Below, one piece after another: positions 8,358 to 14,864 of a stretch of DNA of 64,000 nucleotides. Below the pieces are notes generated by a model. That model did no database searches. It was not told the origin of the DNA and saw only the letters and a list, made by a program, of their open reading frames with translations. Position numbers and translations under genes: made by a program. The DNA comes from a virus: positions 1-64,000 of IMG/VR virus record IMGVR_UViG_3300031851_000017. One strand, written 5' to 3'. Numbering within the stretch: position 1 is the first letter of the stretch; every line of letters starts with the position of its first letter.

Positions 8358-8587
8358 TGGTAGAAGTTATTATTTGGACGGCTACTTGGTGTGCGCCCTG
8401 CAAAGGACTTAAGACTTGGACGGATGTACATTTTCCCTTTGTGATATACAAAGATATAGAAAAAGACGTAGCCCCATTTGAGATTAAATCAGTACCGACA
8501 ATGCAAGTAGGTCAAGTGTTTATAGCAAATGTTTCAACAATAAAACAATATTTATCTAAAAGGGGGAATCAAATTAATGGAAGTTAA
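8357..8587 (+). CDS. Thioredoxin/glutaredoxin-like protein
   Basis: A 76-residue minimal thioredoxin fold: V-E-V-I-I-W-T-A-T-W-C-A-P-C-K-G, a classical C-x-P-C redox centre at about residues 12-15, followed by the cis-Pro loop S-V-P-T-M-Q-V-G. It is the size of a glutaredoxin. Likely roles are electron donor for ribonucleotide reduction or thiol control, but no reductase is visible in this window. The start is taken at ATG 8357 (TAATG overlap, GGGGTGG ribosome site); the frame extends to GTG 8348. Confidence 0.85.
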   Translation: MVEVIIWTATWCAPCKGLKTWTDVHFPFVIYKDIEKDVAPFEIKSVPTMQVGQVFIANVSTIKQYLSKRGNQINGS

Positions 8588-8849
8588 ATGGATTTATCAT
8601 AATGGTATTAGAGTTCTAGCATTAGTAGTCAATGATAACGACCCATATGAATTTTGTGAAAATTGTGGTAAGAAACATTATTCTCATCCTAAATTAGCAA
8701 TCAAAGAAGACAAAGATTGGTGCGGGGATTGTAATGATGAATATTTTAAAAAACATATGTCTGATGCAGAATTAGGAATGTGGACTATATATGAAATGGA
8801 AAGAAATAGAGCAGTAGTAGTAGTAAGAGAGTTGGATGTAAATGAGTAA
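8577..8849 (+). CDS. Zinc-ribbon protein (90 aa)
   Basis: Contains two C-x-x-C pairs (F-C-E-N-C-G-K-K and W-C-G-D-C-N-D) about 20 residues apart, the spacing of a small zinc ribbon, in an otherwise acidic protein. The ribosome site is AGGGGG at 8562-8567, and the start overlaps the thioredoxin gene by 11 bases. Likely binds nucleic acid or protein. No specific family recognised. Confidence 0.75.
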   Translation: MEVKWIYHNGIRVLALVVNDNDPYEFCENCGKKHYSHPKLAIKEDKDWCGDCNDEYFKKHMSDAELGMWTIYEMERNRAVVVVRELDVNE

Positions 8850-9027
8850 GATAGAAGATATAGTAATTAAAAAAATAGAAGCAAGAGCAGAAATTGGAGA
8901 ACGTAAATATAATACAACAATGGAAAGAGTTGACTTGACAAGAAAAGCATGGTTAATCCATGCACAGGAAGAGGCTTTAGACCTAGCAATTTATTTACAG
9001 AAGTTGATAATGTTGGAGGAAGAGTAA
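8842..9027 (+). CDS. MazG-like / nucleotide pyrophosphohydrolase-type small helical protein
   Basis: 61 residues, R-A-E-I-G-E-R-K-Y-N-T-T-M-E-R-V-D-L ... H-A-Q-E-E-A-L-D-L-A-I-Y-L-Q-K-L. The E-E-A-L-D-x-A-I-Y-L pattern and the preceding G-x-R-K-Y are shared with short MazG-like proteins common in marine phages. The full four-helix pyrophosphatase would need dimers or tetramers of this chain. Predicted to act on nucleotides, for example lowering dUTP or alarmone levels; this rests on motif resemblance only. Confidence 0.6.
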   Translation: MSKIEDIVIKKIEARAEIGERKYNTTMERVDLTRKAWLIHAQEEALDLAIYLQKLIMLEEE

Positions 9028-9119
9028 TGAAAAACAGTTGGTCTTTAAAAATAATATATTTTATAGGTAAAGTATCTACTATGATTAGTAGATTTAATAG
9101 CAACAGGTGGAGAAAATGA
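9027..9119 (+). CDS. Microprotein (30 aa)
   Basis: A 30-codon frame starting on the stop of the MazG-like gene (TAATG, with GGAGGAAGAG upstream as a strong ribosome site) and ending in an ATGA overlap with the next microgene. One hydrophobic stretch (L-K-I-I-Y-F-I-G-K-V) and a basic end (N-R-W-R-K). Coupling and the GGAGG site support translation. No function can be assigned. Confidence 0.5.
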   Translation: MKNSWSLKIIYFIGKVSTMISRFNSNRWRK

Positions 9120-9175
9120 AGTGGAAAGAATACTTTAGAAGAAAGAAAGAATACAAAGAGAGGTATAAAAAATGA
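9116..9175 (+). CDS. Microprotein, highly basic (19 aa)
   Basis: A 19-codon frame (M-K-W-K-E-Y-F-R-R-K-K-E-Y...) coupled on both sides by ATGA overlaps, with AGGTGGAG as ribosome site. Half of the residues are Lys or Arg. It may be a real peptide or only a coupling leader for the next gene. Confidence 0.35.
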   Translation: MKWKEYFRRKKEYKERYKK

Positions 9176-9564
9176 AAGATAAAGTTGAAAAAATATTAAG
9201 TTCTAGAGAATGGACTTTTGCTGATTTAACTAATATGAATCAGTTAGTAAAAAACTTTTCAGAAGAAATATATACACAGTTAGATGCTAAGGAAAAACTA
9301 ACTATTGTATGGGAAGAAGATATATATAGAAATGTAAAAAGTTCTAACATACAGTCATTCGGAAGTTTCTTCCAAATGTTAGTAATAGAACAAATACAAA
9401 TACAAGTAGCAAGTACATTACAAGAACAATTACTTACAGCGAATGTAAACTTTAGTAATAATAAAAATAAGGAGGAAGAAAACAATGTTGTTTCCGAGGG
9501 AAGTTTGGGCGGGAAGCCACTTAAAGAACGCACCGCAGATGAAAAGAAAGATAGTGAAGAATAA
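9172..9564 (+). CDS. Hypothetical acidic protein (130 aa)
   Basis: Helical throughout, with an N-terminal half resembling a small coiled-coil (V-E-K-I-L-S-S-R-E-W-T-F-A-D-L) and a low-complexity acidic C-terminus (N-K-N-K-E-E-E-N-N ... D-E-K-K-D-S-E-E). The final 80 bases overlap the primase gene in another frame, which fits the low-complexity tail. No family recognised; the position before the primase suggests a replication accessory role. Confidence 0.65.
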   Translation: MKDKVEKILSSREWTFADLTNMNQLVKNFSEEIYTQLDAKEKLTIVWEEDIYRNVKSSNIQSFGSFFQMLVIEQIQIQVASTLQEQLLTANVNFSNNKNKEEENNVVSEGSLGGKPLKERTADEKKDSEE

Positions 9565-10486
9565 GAAAGAGTTTATTGATTGGGTTAATATTTACAATGG
9601 AAGAATGAATTGTTATACAACAGTTTATGATTTTGAAGTTGTGAATGATAATACTAAAATAGATTCTTCGGTTGTTCTTGACAGAATGTTTCTAGATTTT
9701 GATGCACATGATGAACCTTTAGAAAACGCACATAGAGATTTTATGAGCGTTGGAAAGAAACTATCGTCATTGAATATAATGTTCAATGCTTATTTTAGCG
9801 GGAAAGGTTTTCATATCATTGCACACGGAGAGCGAGTTAATGATATTAGATGCATTCAACAGTATTATACCGAATTGGCTAAAGACCATCCTACACTTGA
9901 TAGAACAGGTATTCAAACTAATAGGTTAAGGAGAGTTCCCAATACTTTGAATCTAAGTAGTGGTAAAGAAAACAATCACTACTTTTGTACTCCACTAGAC
10001 TTTGCTTCTTTAGAAGAAGTTTCTATGTATGATATATTAGTTATGGCTAAACATAGAAACCCCATGATAACAACGGGAACAGAAAGAATTGTATTTCCTA
10101 CCGTGAAACCAATTCACTTGGCAGATATTGAAATAGAGATACCAAAACCTATCGGAACATTACCAATCATACCCTGTTTGCATAATGCGATTATGGTCGA
10201 GAACCCTAGTCATTATGCTAGAGTTTACTTGGTTCAATGGTATAGAGACTTACTTACATTAGGAGAAAGAAAAGTTTCTTTGGAACAACAAAAGGAAGTA
10301 TCTGAATTGATTATGACAGAGTTAGCAACAATAGCAGGTCATCCTGAAGTATGGTTAGATTGGGATTACAATAAGACTAAGAAATATGTTAGTGGAATTG
10401 TATCCAAAGGTTATCATGCAGTTGGTTGTGGGTCGTTAATTACACAAGGATATTGTGTAGGAAAATGTTGGAGGTATCACGAATGA
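9485..10486 (+). CDS. Archaeo-eukaryotic primase, PriS catalytic domain fused to a PriL-like Fe-S domain
   Basis: 333 residues that make RNA or DNA primers for the polymerase. The catalytic core has M-F-L-D71-F-D73 (metal ligands), Y-F-S-G-K-G-F-H110 (nucleotide-binding motif) and D139-R-T-G-I-Q-T-N-R-L-R-R-V-P-N-T (third motif). The C-terminus carries C231 (I-P-C-L-H-N-A) plus C315, C324 and C328, matching the four Cys of the PriL 4Fe-4S domain. One chain thus seems to combine both archaeal primase subunits. The start at 9485 is fixed by GGAGG at 9471-9475 and overlaps the previous gene by 80 bases. The stop overlaps the next ATG. Confidence 0.88.
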   Translation: MLFPREVWAGSHLKNAPQMKRKIVKNKKEFIDWVNIYNGRMNCYTTVYDFEVVNDNTKIDSSVVLDRMFLDFDAHDEPLENAHRDFMSVGKKLSSLNIMFNAYFSGKGFHIIAHGERVNDIRCIQQYYTELAKDHPTLDRTGIQTNRLRRVPNTLNLSSGKENNHYFCTPLDFASLEEVSMYDILVMAKHRNPMITTGTERIVFPTVKPIHLADIEIEIPKPIGTLPIIPCLHNAIMVENPSHYARVYLVQWYRDLLTLGERKVSLEQQKEVSELIMTELATIAGHPEVWLDWDYNKTKKYVSGIVSKGYHAVGCGSLITQGYCVGKCWRYHE

Positions 10487-11181
10487 AATTATTAATAGAT
10501 AGTAGAGAAAACTCGGAACTAACAGAGAGAGTAATAGAAAAAGCCCAAAGTCTAAACGTGCCGTTTGAAAAACAGTGGCTAGAAATTGGCGACTATGTTT
10601 TCAATGACGTTTGTTTTGAGGCCAAATCTTCTTTTGATTTTATTCAATCTATTGTAAATAAAAGATTGTGGAATCAATTAGATAATATGGATAGAGCATA
10701 TGTAAATAATTTAGTTATTGTTTACGGTTCATTTGAAGATGGTTTTCGTAAGCATTTAGAACACATAAAAACTAGCATGAATAAAACAGCACAAAGAGTT
10801 ATTCTTAGAAAGAAGTTCTTTGGTTCGATGAGTAAGATAATATTAGATACTGATTGTAGTATTATTTGGGTTAGAGATGCATTAACAGCCGCAGAATTAA
10901 TTGCAGTTGTTTGTAAAATGCAACCACATGATAGGGAAGTATATGTTCCTAGAATTGTGAAACAGAAAAAAATTAGCACTACTGATTTAAGAGTGGATGT
11001 ATTATCTACAATTAAAGGAGTAAGTGATAAAAAGGCTAAACTTTTGATAAAGAAGTTTGGTTCTATAATGGAAATAGGAGAGTCATCTTCTTTAGAATTA
11101 TGTAAGATAGACGGTATTGGCGGAGTATTAGCAAACCGTATTATTGATACTTTAAATTCAGAAGACAAAATACAAATATAG
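10483..11181 (+). CDS. XPF/Mus81/Hef-type ERCC4 structure-specific nuclease
   Basis: 232 residues: an ERCC4 nuclease domain followed by tandem helix-hairpin-helix. The nuclease core shows L-L-I-D6-S-R8-E9-N, I-G36-D37-Y38 and F-E46-A-K48-S-S-F-D52, a variant of E-R-K-x-x-x-D in which Arg is Ala. The C-terminal half has two HhH units (S-T-I-K-G-V-S-D-K-K-A-K-L-L and C-K-I-D-G-I-G-G-V-L-A-N-R). The family cuts branched or 3'-flap DNA, so a role in resolving replication or recombination intermediates is likely. The start at 10483 follows a near-perfect GGAGGTATCAC ribosome site and ATGA overlap; the longer frame from 10426 is rejected. Confidence 0.9.
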   Translation: MKLLIDSRENSELTERVIEKAQSLNVPFEKQWLEIGDYVFNDVCFEAKSSFDFIQSIVNKRLWNQLDNMDRAYVNNLVIVYGSFEDGFRKHLEHIKTSMNKTAQRVILRKKFFGSMSKIILDTDCSIIWVRDALTAAELIAVVCKMQPHDREVYVPRIVKQKKISTTDLRVDVLSTIKGVSDKKAKLLIKKFGSIMEIGESSSLELCKIDGIGGVLANRIIDTLNSEDKIQI

Positions 11182-11193
11182 GAGAAAAGAAAA

Positions 11194-12768
11194 ATGAAAA
11201 ATATTGATAATAATTTTAATGAAGATGAATTACTAGAAGAGGCAATGAGGAATCAGTTTAATGAAACGAAAAATACAACATTAAGGCTACCAAAAATAGT
11301 TGAAGAATATGCAGATAGTGCAATAGAGGTATCTAGAAATAATAGAGTACCTGCAATATTATCAGCCTATTCCTTACTAGGACAGATTTGTAAAGAAATG
11401 GTTTATGTTCCAAAAGGAAGAGGTACAGAAGATGTTAGAGTTCACATTATTTGGCTACAAACAAGTGGTTCGGGTAAAAGTGAAATGTATAATTTTACAG
11501 GTAGAATAGCGCAGTATGTTTTTGATATCATTAATGGTAGACATAGAGACAACGTTGAAGCAGAAACAGCAGGTGAAAGACATAATAGATTTTCTATTCA
11601 TGCTGTTAAGTCAACAACAGACGCGGCACTTATCGGTAAAATGAAAATGGAAGATGTTACTATTACTGATGATGACGGCAACACTACATACGAACAAATA
11701 CCTAAACAACTATTTGGTGGTTTGGAAGGTGATGGTCTTTGTGTGTATGATGAGTTCGAGTATTCGGGTGTTTTCAAACCTACGCAACATAAACAAGAAG
11801 TTGTAATGTATTTGAATACACTAATGAATACTCTAGCAGGTCAAAATTATAGAATAACAAAACAATTAGCAGAAGGTGGAGAAATGTATTGTGATAGCAG
11901 ACGTTCTATTTACGCTACATCCTATATTCCTAAAACACTAACTAGTGTTATAGCAGAAACAGGACTACTGCAACGTTGTTTAATCTATATCAGAGAAGTT
12001 CCTATAAGTGAACAGAATGCTGTAAGAGAAACATTGAGTAATGATTATGGTAGAATTATAGATACTCAAACACCAATCAATAAGTTTGGTGATGCCTTTG
12101 TGGAAATCTATGAATGTCTTAAAGAGAAGTATGATTCTGTTCCATTGGAAGTTAATGATAATATGTCAGAAGAACAGATTAGAGAAGCAGAAGTAATCAG
12201 AAGAAAGAAAGTAATCACGTTTTCTAAAGGTGTAAACGATACAATAACAAACGAGACAATTAAGTTTCAGAACTTTGTACATGATAGCCGACCTGCTGTA
12301 ATTGAGATAGCAAATAATTTTATTACTAGAATGCAAGTAAGTATGGTTAGACTAGCAGTTCTTTCTTGTATTGCAGAAGCACCTAAATTACCAAAGAAAG
12401 ATAGATTCAAACTAACTAGTAAACACGTTTTACAAGCATCTCATGTAACCCAACAATGTTATAAATCTCTTGTATTGTGGTTAGATTCAGCCCTAAGAGC
12501 CGAAAGACTATCTTCTGCCAAGAAACAAAAGTTAGATGTATTTACAAAAGAGTATAAAAAATTAGTAGAAAATGGAAAATCAGTAAGCATAGAAGGACAG
12601 ACAGGAGAGTGGATAAATAAATCTGTACTATTAGAAACAGTAAGATTAGTAACCAATGCATCACCTGCAACAGTATATAGGAACTACAAATCTAATAAGG
12701 AGTATTTTGACGAAATAAGACACAACAAAACTAGATTTGTAAATATAAAAAGGAGAGGAATAAAATGA
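11194..12768 (+). CDS. DUF3987-like P-loop ATPase, candidate replicative helicase
   Basis: 524 residues. Walker A is T-S-G-S-G-K95-S-E and Walker B is G-L-C-V-Y-D186-E187-F-E, within a RecA-like core, followed by a long helical region and a C-terminal segment resembling a winged helix (N-K-S-V-L-L-E-T-V-R-L-V-T-N-A-S-P-A-T-V-Y). DUF3987-type proteins accompany primases in phages and mobile elements and are thought to act as replicative helicases. No MCM or other helicase is visible in this window, so this is the best candidate. It could alternatively be a loader or packaging-unrelated ATPase. Confidence 0.6.
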   Translation: MKNIDNNFNEDELLEEAMRNQFNETKNTTLRLPKIVEEYADSAIEVSRNNRVPAILSAYSLLGQICKEMVYVPKGRGTEDVRVHIIWLQTSGSGKSEMYNFTGRIAQYVFDIINGRHRDNVEAETAGERHNRFSIHAVKSTTDAALIGKMKMEDVTITDDDGNTTYEQIPKQLFGGLEGDGLCVYDEFEYSGVFKPTQHKQEVVMYLNTLMNTLAGQNYRITKQLAEGGEMYCDSRRSIYATSYIPKTLTSVIAETGLLQRCLIYIREVPISEQNAVRETLSNDYGRIIDTQTPINKFGDAFVEIYECLKEKYDSVPLEVNDNMSEEQIREAEVIRRKKVITFSKGVNDTITNETIKFQNFVHDSRPAVIEIANNFITRMQVSMVRLAVLSCIAEAPKLPKKDRFKLTSKHVLQASHVTQQCYKSLVLWLDSALRAERLSSAKKQKLDVFTKEYKKLVENGKSVSIEGQTGEWINKSVLLETVRLVTNASPATVYRNYKSNKEYFDEIRHNKTRFVNIKRRGIK

Positions 12769-13010
12769 GTAATAAAACATATGAACATACATTTCAAATG
12801 TATAATGTAAAAGATGGCCCGAAAGTAATGATTGAAGCACTAAACACGTTAGGACAACAAGGTTGGGCTTTAAGCACAGTAATGAATATAGGAACTGATA
12901 GATTAATCGCTTTCTTAGTAAGAGATACAACTAAAGAAGCACCTAATCCACAAAAAGCAGACCAAGATAAAATTACTGCTTTGTGGTCTGCAACAGGTGA
13001 TGAAGAGTGA
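12765..13010 (+). CDS. Small DUF4177-like protein (81 aa)
   Basis: Begins M-S-N-K-T-Y-E-H-T-F and includes A-L-N-T-L-G-Q-Q-G-W-A-L-S-T-V-M and L-I-A-F-L-V-R-D, the 'strand, helix with G-W, strand' outline of DUF4177-like proteins. The C-terminus is charged. ATGA overlap with the ATPase gene. Function unknown. Confidence 0.65.
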   Translation: MSNKTYEHTFQMYNVKDGPKVMIEALNTLGQQGWALSTVMNIGTDRLIAFLVRDTTKEAPNPQKADQDKITALWSATGDEE

Positions 13011-13129
13011 AAAGAAAACAATATAAAAAAATAATGAAAATGTTTTCACATATTAAAGTTGTAAGAAATTTGACTGATGAAGAAAAAGAAGACGAGTTGG
13101 AGTTGGAGTTTTATGACAGTGATTGCTAA
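13007..13129 (+). CDS. Microprotein, basic head and acidic tail (40 aa)
   Basis: GTG start overlapping the previous TGA (GTGA). The first 12 residues are basic (K-R-K-Q-Y-K-K-I-M-K-M), the last 17 are acidic (E-E-K-E-D-E-L-E-L-E-F). It overlaps the start of the exonuclease gene by 17 bases and supplies its GGAGTTGGAG ribosome site. Supported by coupling only. Confidence 0.4.
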   Translation: MKRKQYKKIMKMFSHIKVVRNLTDEEKEDELELEFYDSDC

Positions 13130-13724
13130 GAACGTTTTAGCAATTGATTTAGAAACAAAAAATATGTCTCACGAAATTGGTGGTTGGGAAAACACCCATA
13201 TGTTTCAAGTATCAACTGTTTGTACTTGGGATGGAGATGTAGGAACTATCTATATTGACAAATCAGTGGACGATTTGAAAAAATCTAACGTAATTATCAA
13301 ACCATTATCAGAATTAAAATTCGATTTAGAAAAACATTTTGATAATGGTGGAAAATTACTAGGTCATAATATACGAAACTTCGATTTACCTGTTTTGAAA
13401 AACGCAATGGATATTTATTGTATCAGAAAATACCTAGATAATCCTGAATCATATATTGATACTAGCGCAATACTTTCTAAAGAATACGGTGAAAGATATT
13501 CTCTTTCTAATTTAGTTCAACATACACTTGGTTCTGATAAATTAATGGATAGTGCAGATGCACCAAAGATTTGGAAAACAGGAGGCTACTCTCAAGTCGC
13601 TGAATATTGTTTGAAAGATTGTGAATTAGTTTATGATTTGTGGAAACACGGTGTTGAGAACCAAATAGTTAAAGGCTTCTCCCTTGAAGAAGCAATTGAG
13701 AAAGATTTGGAGGTGATGTGGTAA
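13113..13724 (+). CDS. DEDDy-type 3'-5' exonuclease (DnaQ/PolB exonuclease fold)
   Basis: 203 residues with all DEDD motifs: Exo I V-L-A-I-D12-L-E14-T, Exo II G-H-N86-I-R-N-F-D91-L-P, Exo III A-E-Y165-C-L-K-D169. It is a stand-alone proofreading-type exonuclease, separate from the polymerase's own exonuclease domain, and could act in repair, primer removal or RNA degradation. The start at ATG 13113 is preferred because a GGAGTTGGAG ribosome site precedes it and the conserved fold begins right after; the frame extends to 13077 without conserved sequence. Confidence 0.85.
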   Translation: MTVIAKNVLAIDLETKNMSHEIGGWENTHMFQVSTVCTWDGDVGTIYIDKSVDDLKKSNVIIKPLSELKFDLEKHFDNGGKLLGHNIRNFDLPVLKNAMDIYCIRKYLDNPESYIDTSAILSKEYGERYSLSNLVQHTLGSDKLMDSADAPKIWKTGGYSQVAEYCLKDCELVYDLWKHGVENQIVKGFSLEEAIEKDLEVMW

Positions 13725-13885
13725 TGGCTTTAAGTGCAACATCTATTGCTATTTGGATTGTTTTTATAATTATGATTTCATTATTATTTTTTGCAGCCTT
13801 TGGTAATAGTAAATATTCAGAAGATACTATTGAAGAGTATATGACGAACCTAATAAATGAGGAACAAAAACGTGGCTCTAGTTGA
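13724..13885 (+). CDS. Small single-pass membrane protein (53 aa)
   Basis: TAATG overlap with the exonuclease gene and a GGAGGTGATG ribosome site, the complete anti-16S sequence. Residues 7-26 (S-I-A-I-W-I-V-F-I-I-M-I-S-L-L-F-F) form one transmembrane helix; the rest is an acidic soluble tail. The perfect ribosome site makes it a convincing gene. Function unknown; small membrane proteins of this kind may act in host membrane interaction or lysis. Confidence 0.65.
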   Translation: MALSATSIAIWIVFIIMISLLFFAAFGNSKYSEDTIEEYMTNLINEEQKRGSS

Positions 13886-14009
13886 GGTATGTAACTTCTG
13901 TAAAGAAGAGACTATACCAAGACGGATTCGTGGGGTCTATGTTGGTAGTCTTGATGAAATCAAGATTTGGCAATGTAGAAAATGTAAGGCTTTGTGGTCG
14001 AATAATTAA
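13872..14009 (+). CDS. Zinc-ribbon microprotein (45 aa)
   Basis: GTG start overlapping the previous gene by 14 bases. It has two C-x-x-C pairs (V-C-N-F-C-K-E-E and W-Q-C-R-K-C-K-A-L-W) 25 residues apart, the pattern of a complete zinc ribbon, ending just before the terminator at 14017. The paired knuckles argue against chance. Possibly a transcription-related or nucleic-acid-binding factor. Confidence 0.6.
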   Translation: MALVEVCNFCKEETIPRRIRGVYVGSLDEIKIWQCRKCKALWSNN

Positions 14010-14016
14010 TTTTATT

Positions 14017-14050
14017 CGGCCATGAGGCCGCTTTTTTTTTTTATTTTTTT
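14017..14050 (+). terminator. Terminator of the replication block (hairpin plus T-tract)
   Basis: A perfect 5-bp GC stem CGGCC/GGCCG (14017-14030) with a 4-base loop is followed by C and T-rich sequence (14032-14050). It lies 7 bp after the last + strand gene of the main block. T-tracts are the known archaeal termination signal; the hairpin strengthens the call. Confidence 0.75.
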
Positions 14051-14072
14051 AAGTATTTTTTTTTTAATTAGT

Positions 14073-14104
14073 ATTCTTATATTTTTAAGAATAGTATTTT
14101 TTTT
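14073..14104 (+). terminator. Second, back-up terminator
   Basis: A 7-bp AT stem ATTCTTA/TAAGAAT (14073-14092) followed by AGTATTTTTTTT (T-run 14097-14104), 22 bp after the first T-tract. The tandem arrangement suggests tight insulation of the replication block from the following small operon. Confidence 0.55.
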
Positions 14105-14124
14105 GTAAAGAGCAATTCTGAGAG

Positions 14125-14132
14125 TATATAAA
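14125..14132 (+). promoter_or_regulatory. TATA box of the boundary mini-operon
   Basis: TATATAAA preceded by purines (GAGAG), an archaeal TATA-box match, just after the tandem terminators. A start about 25 bases downstream would give an 80-base leader before the GTG at 14228. The context (terminators, then box, then three small genes) supports it; no transcript data. Confidence 0.5.
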
Positions 14133-14227
14133 CTGTGCAGAATTTGTATTTTAACATAAAAAATACCGCAATGTAAATTAACTACTTGGTGTTAGAACTA
14201 CACTAGAGTGAAGCGGGTTTGTCAACA

Positions 14228-14395
14228 GTGGAAATCAATCAATCAATTATAGAAGGTTTAACCCACTTAGATTTAGACTTCGCTATGTTTTTTGTAAATA
14301 CTTTTTTTGTAATCGTATCATTACAAATAACTCACTTATTTTATGTATTATGGGAGGAAAAAAGATATGAAAGAAAGAACACATCACAATGGTAA
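14228..14395 (+). CDS. Small membrane protein (55 aa)
   Basis: A GTG-started frame with one long hydrophobic helix (F-A-M-F-F-V-N-T-F-F-V-I-V-S-L...H-L-F-Y-V-L-W) and a basic tail (E-K-R-Y-E-R-K-N). No good ribosome site precedes the GTG; ATG 14285 would give a shorter 36-residue form. It overlaps the next microgene by 29 bases. Moderate support. Confidence 0.4.
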   Translation: MEINQSIIEGLTHLDLDFAMFFVNTFFVIVSLQITHLFYVLWEEKRYERKNTSQW

Positions 14396-14450
14396 ATGTA
14401 AGTGGATGACCGATTTTATGGAGTCATTGAAAGATATAGAAGTTGAGTAA
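14367..14450 (+). CDS. Microprotein (27 aa)
   Basis: A strong GGGAGG ribosome site at 14352-14357 sits 9 bases before the ATG. The peptide (M-K-E-R-T-H-H-N-G-K-C-K-W-M...) has two His and one Cys but no full metal motif. It ends 1 base before the next ATG. The ribosome site makes translation likely; function unknown. Confidence 0.5.
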   Translation: MKERTHHNGKCKWMTDFMESLKDIEVE

Positions 14451-14451
14451 A

Positions 14452-14580
14452 ATGAATGAAGATTATTGGGAAGCACAAATAGAAGGTTTTGAAAATCAAT
14501 TCAAGAAACCAATTTGGAGAGACTACTTAGAAACTCAACGTAAGTTATTAGATGAAGTATTTTCTTTAGGTTTAGATTAA
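14452..14580 (+). CDS. Small acidic protein at the convergent boundary (42 aa)
   Basis: Starts one base after the previous stop and reads M-N-E-D-Y-W-E-A-Q-I-E-G-F; helical, acidic, with K-P-I-W-R-D-Y-L-E-T-Q-R. Its last 9 bases overlap the end of the opposite-strand late gene (14572-14580), so early and late transcription converge here. Function unknown. Confidence 0.5.
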   Translation: MNEDYWEAQIEGFENQFKKPIWRDYLETQRKLLDEVFSLGLD

Positions 14581-14859
14581 CCACTCAGGTAAAACCGGAA
14601 AATTATCTGCCGCTTCATTAGCCCCCGTAGATTCATCATCTACATCAAAGTAGTCTGTAATATCTCTCCACGCTTGTCTATATTCTAACAACTCTTGTTG
14701 TTGTTCAGTAGTATATAATGCAAATCTATCTGTTAACATAAATTGGTCTGTAAAAACTAAAAATGCTTCTCTCTCATGTCCAACGGCTTGCCAAGTCCAA
14801 TCTTCTTCTTCTACATGAGTAACATTACCGTCACCGTCTTGAAATACTTGTTCTCTCAT
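14572..14859 (-). CDS. Tail-fibre assembly chaperone-like protein
   Basis: 95 residues, the last gene of the late block. The segment E-L-L-E-Y-R-Q-A-W-R-D-I-T-D-Y-F and the end N-F-P-V-L-P-E-W-L-I match the 'L-x-x-Y-R-Q-A-L-R-D-I ... W-P-x-x-P' pattern of phage tail-fibre assembly proteins, which also occupy this position after the fibre genes. The start is set at ATG 14859 with GGTGAT 4 bases upstream; the GTG at 14868 lies inside that ribosome site. It should fold or trimerise the fibres encoded just upstream. Confidence 0.7.
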   Translation of the reverse strand: MREQVFQDGDGNVTHVEEEDWTWQAVGHEREAFLVFTDQFMLTDRFALYTTEQQQELLEYRQAWRDITDYFDVDDESTGANEAADNFPVLPEWLI

Positions 14860-14864
14860 TTTAA

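Noticed and set aside
10426-10482. Longer N-terminus of the ERCC4 nuclease
   Set aside because: The extra 19 codons overlap the primase Fe-S region, and the GGAGGTATCAC site directly precedes ATG 10483.
10722-11168. 148-codon - strand frame opposite the ERCC4 nuclease
   Set aside because: Antisense shadow in a block where all supported genes are on the + strand and the nuclease has full motifs.
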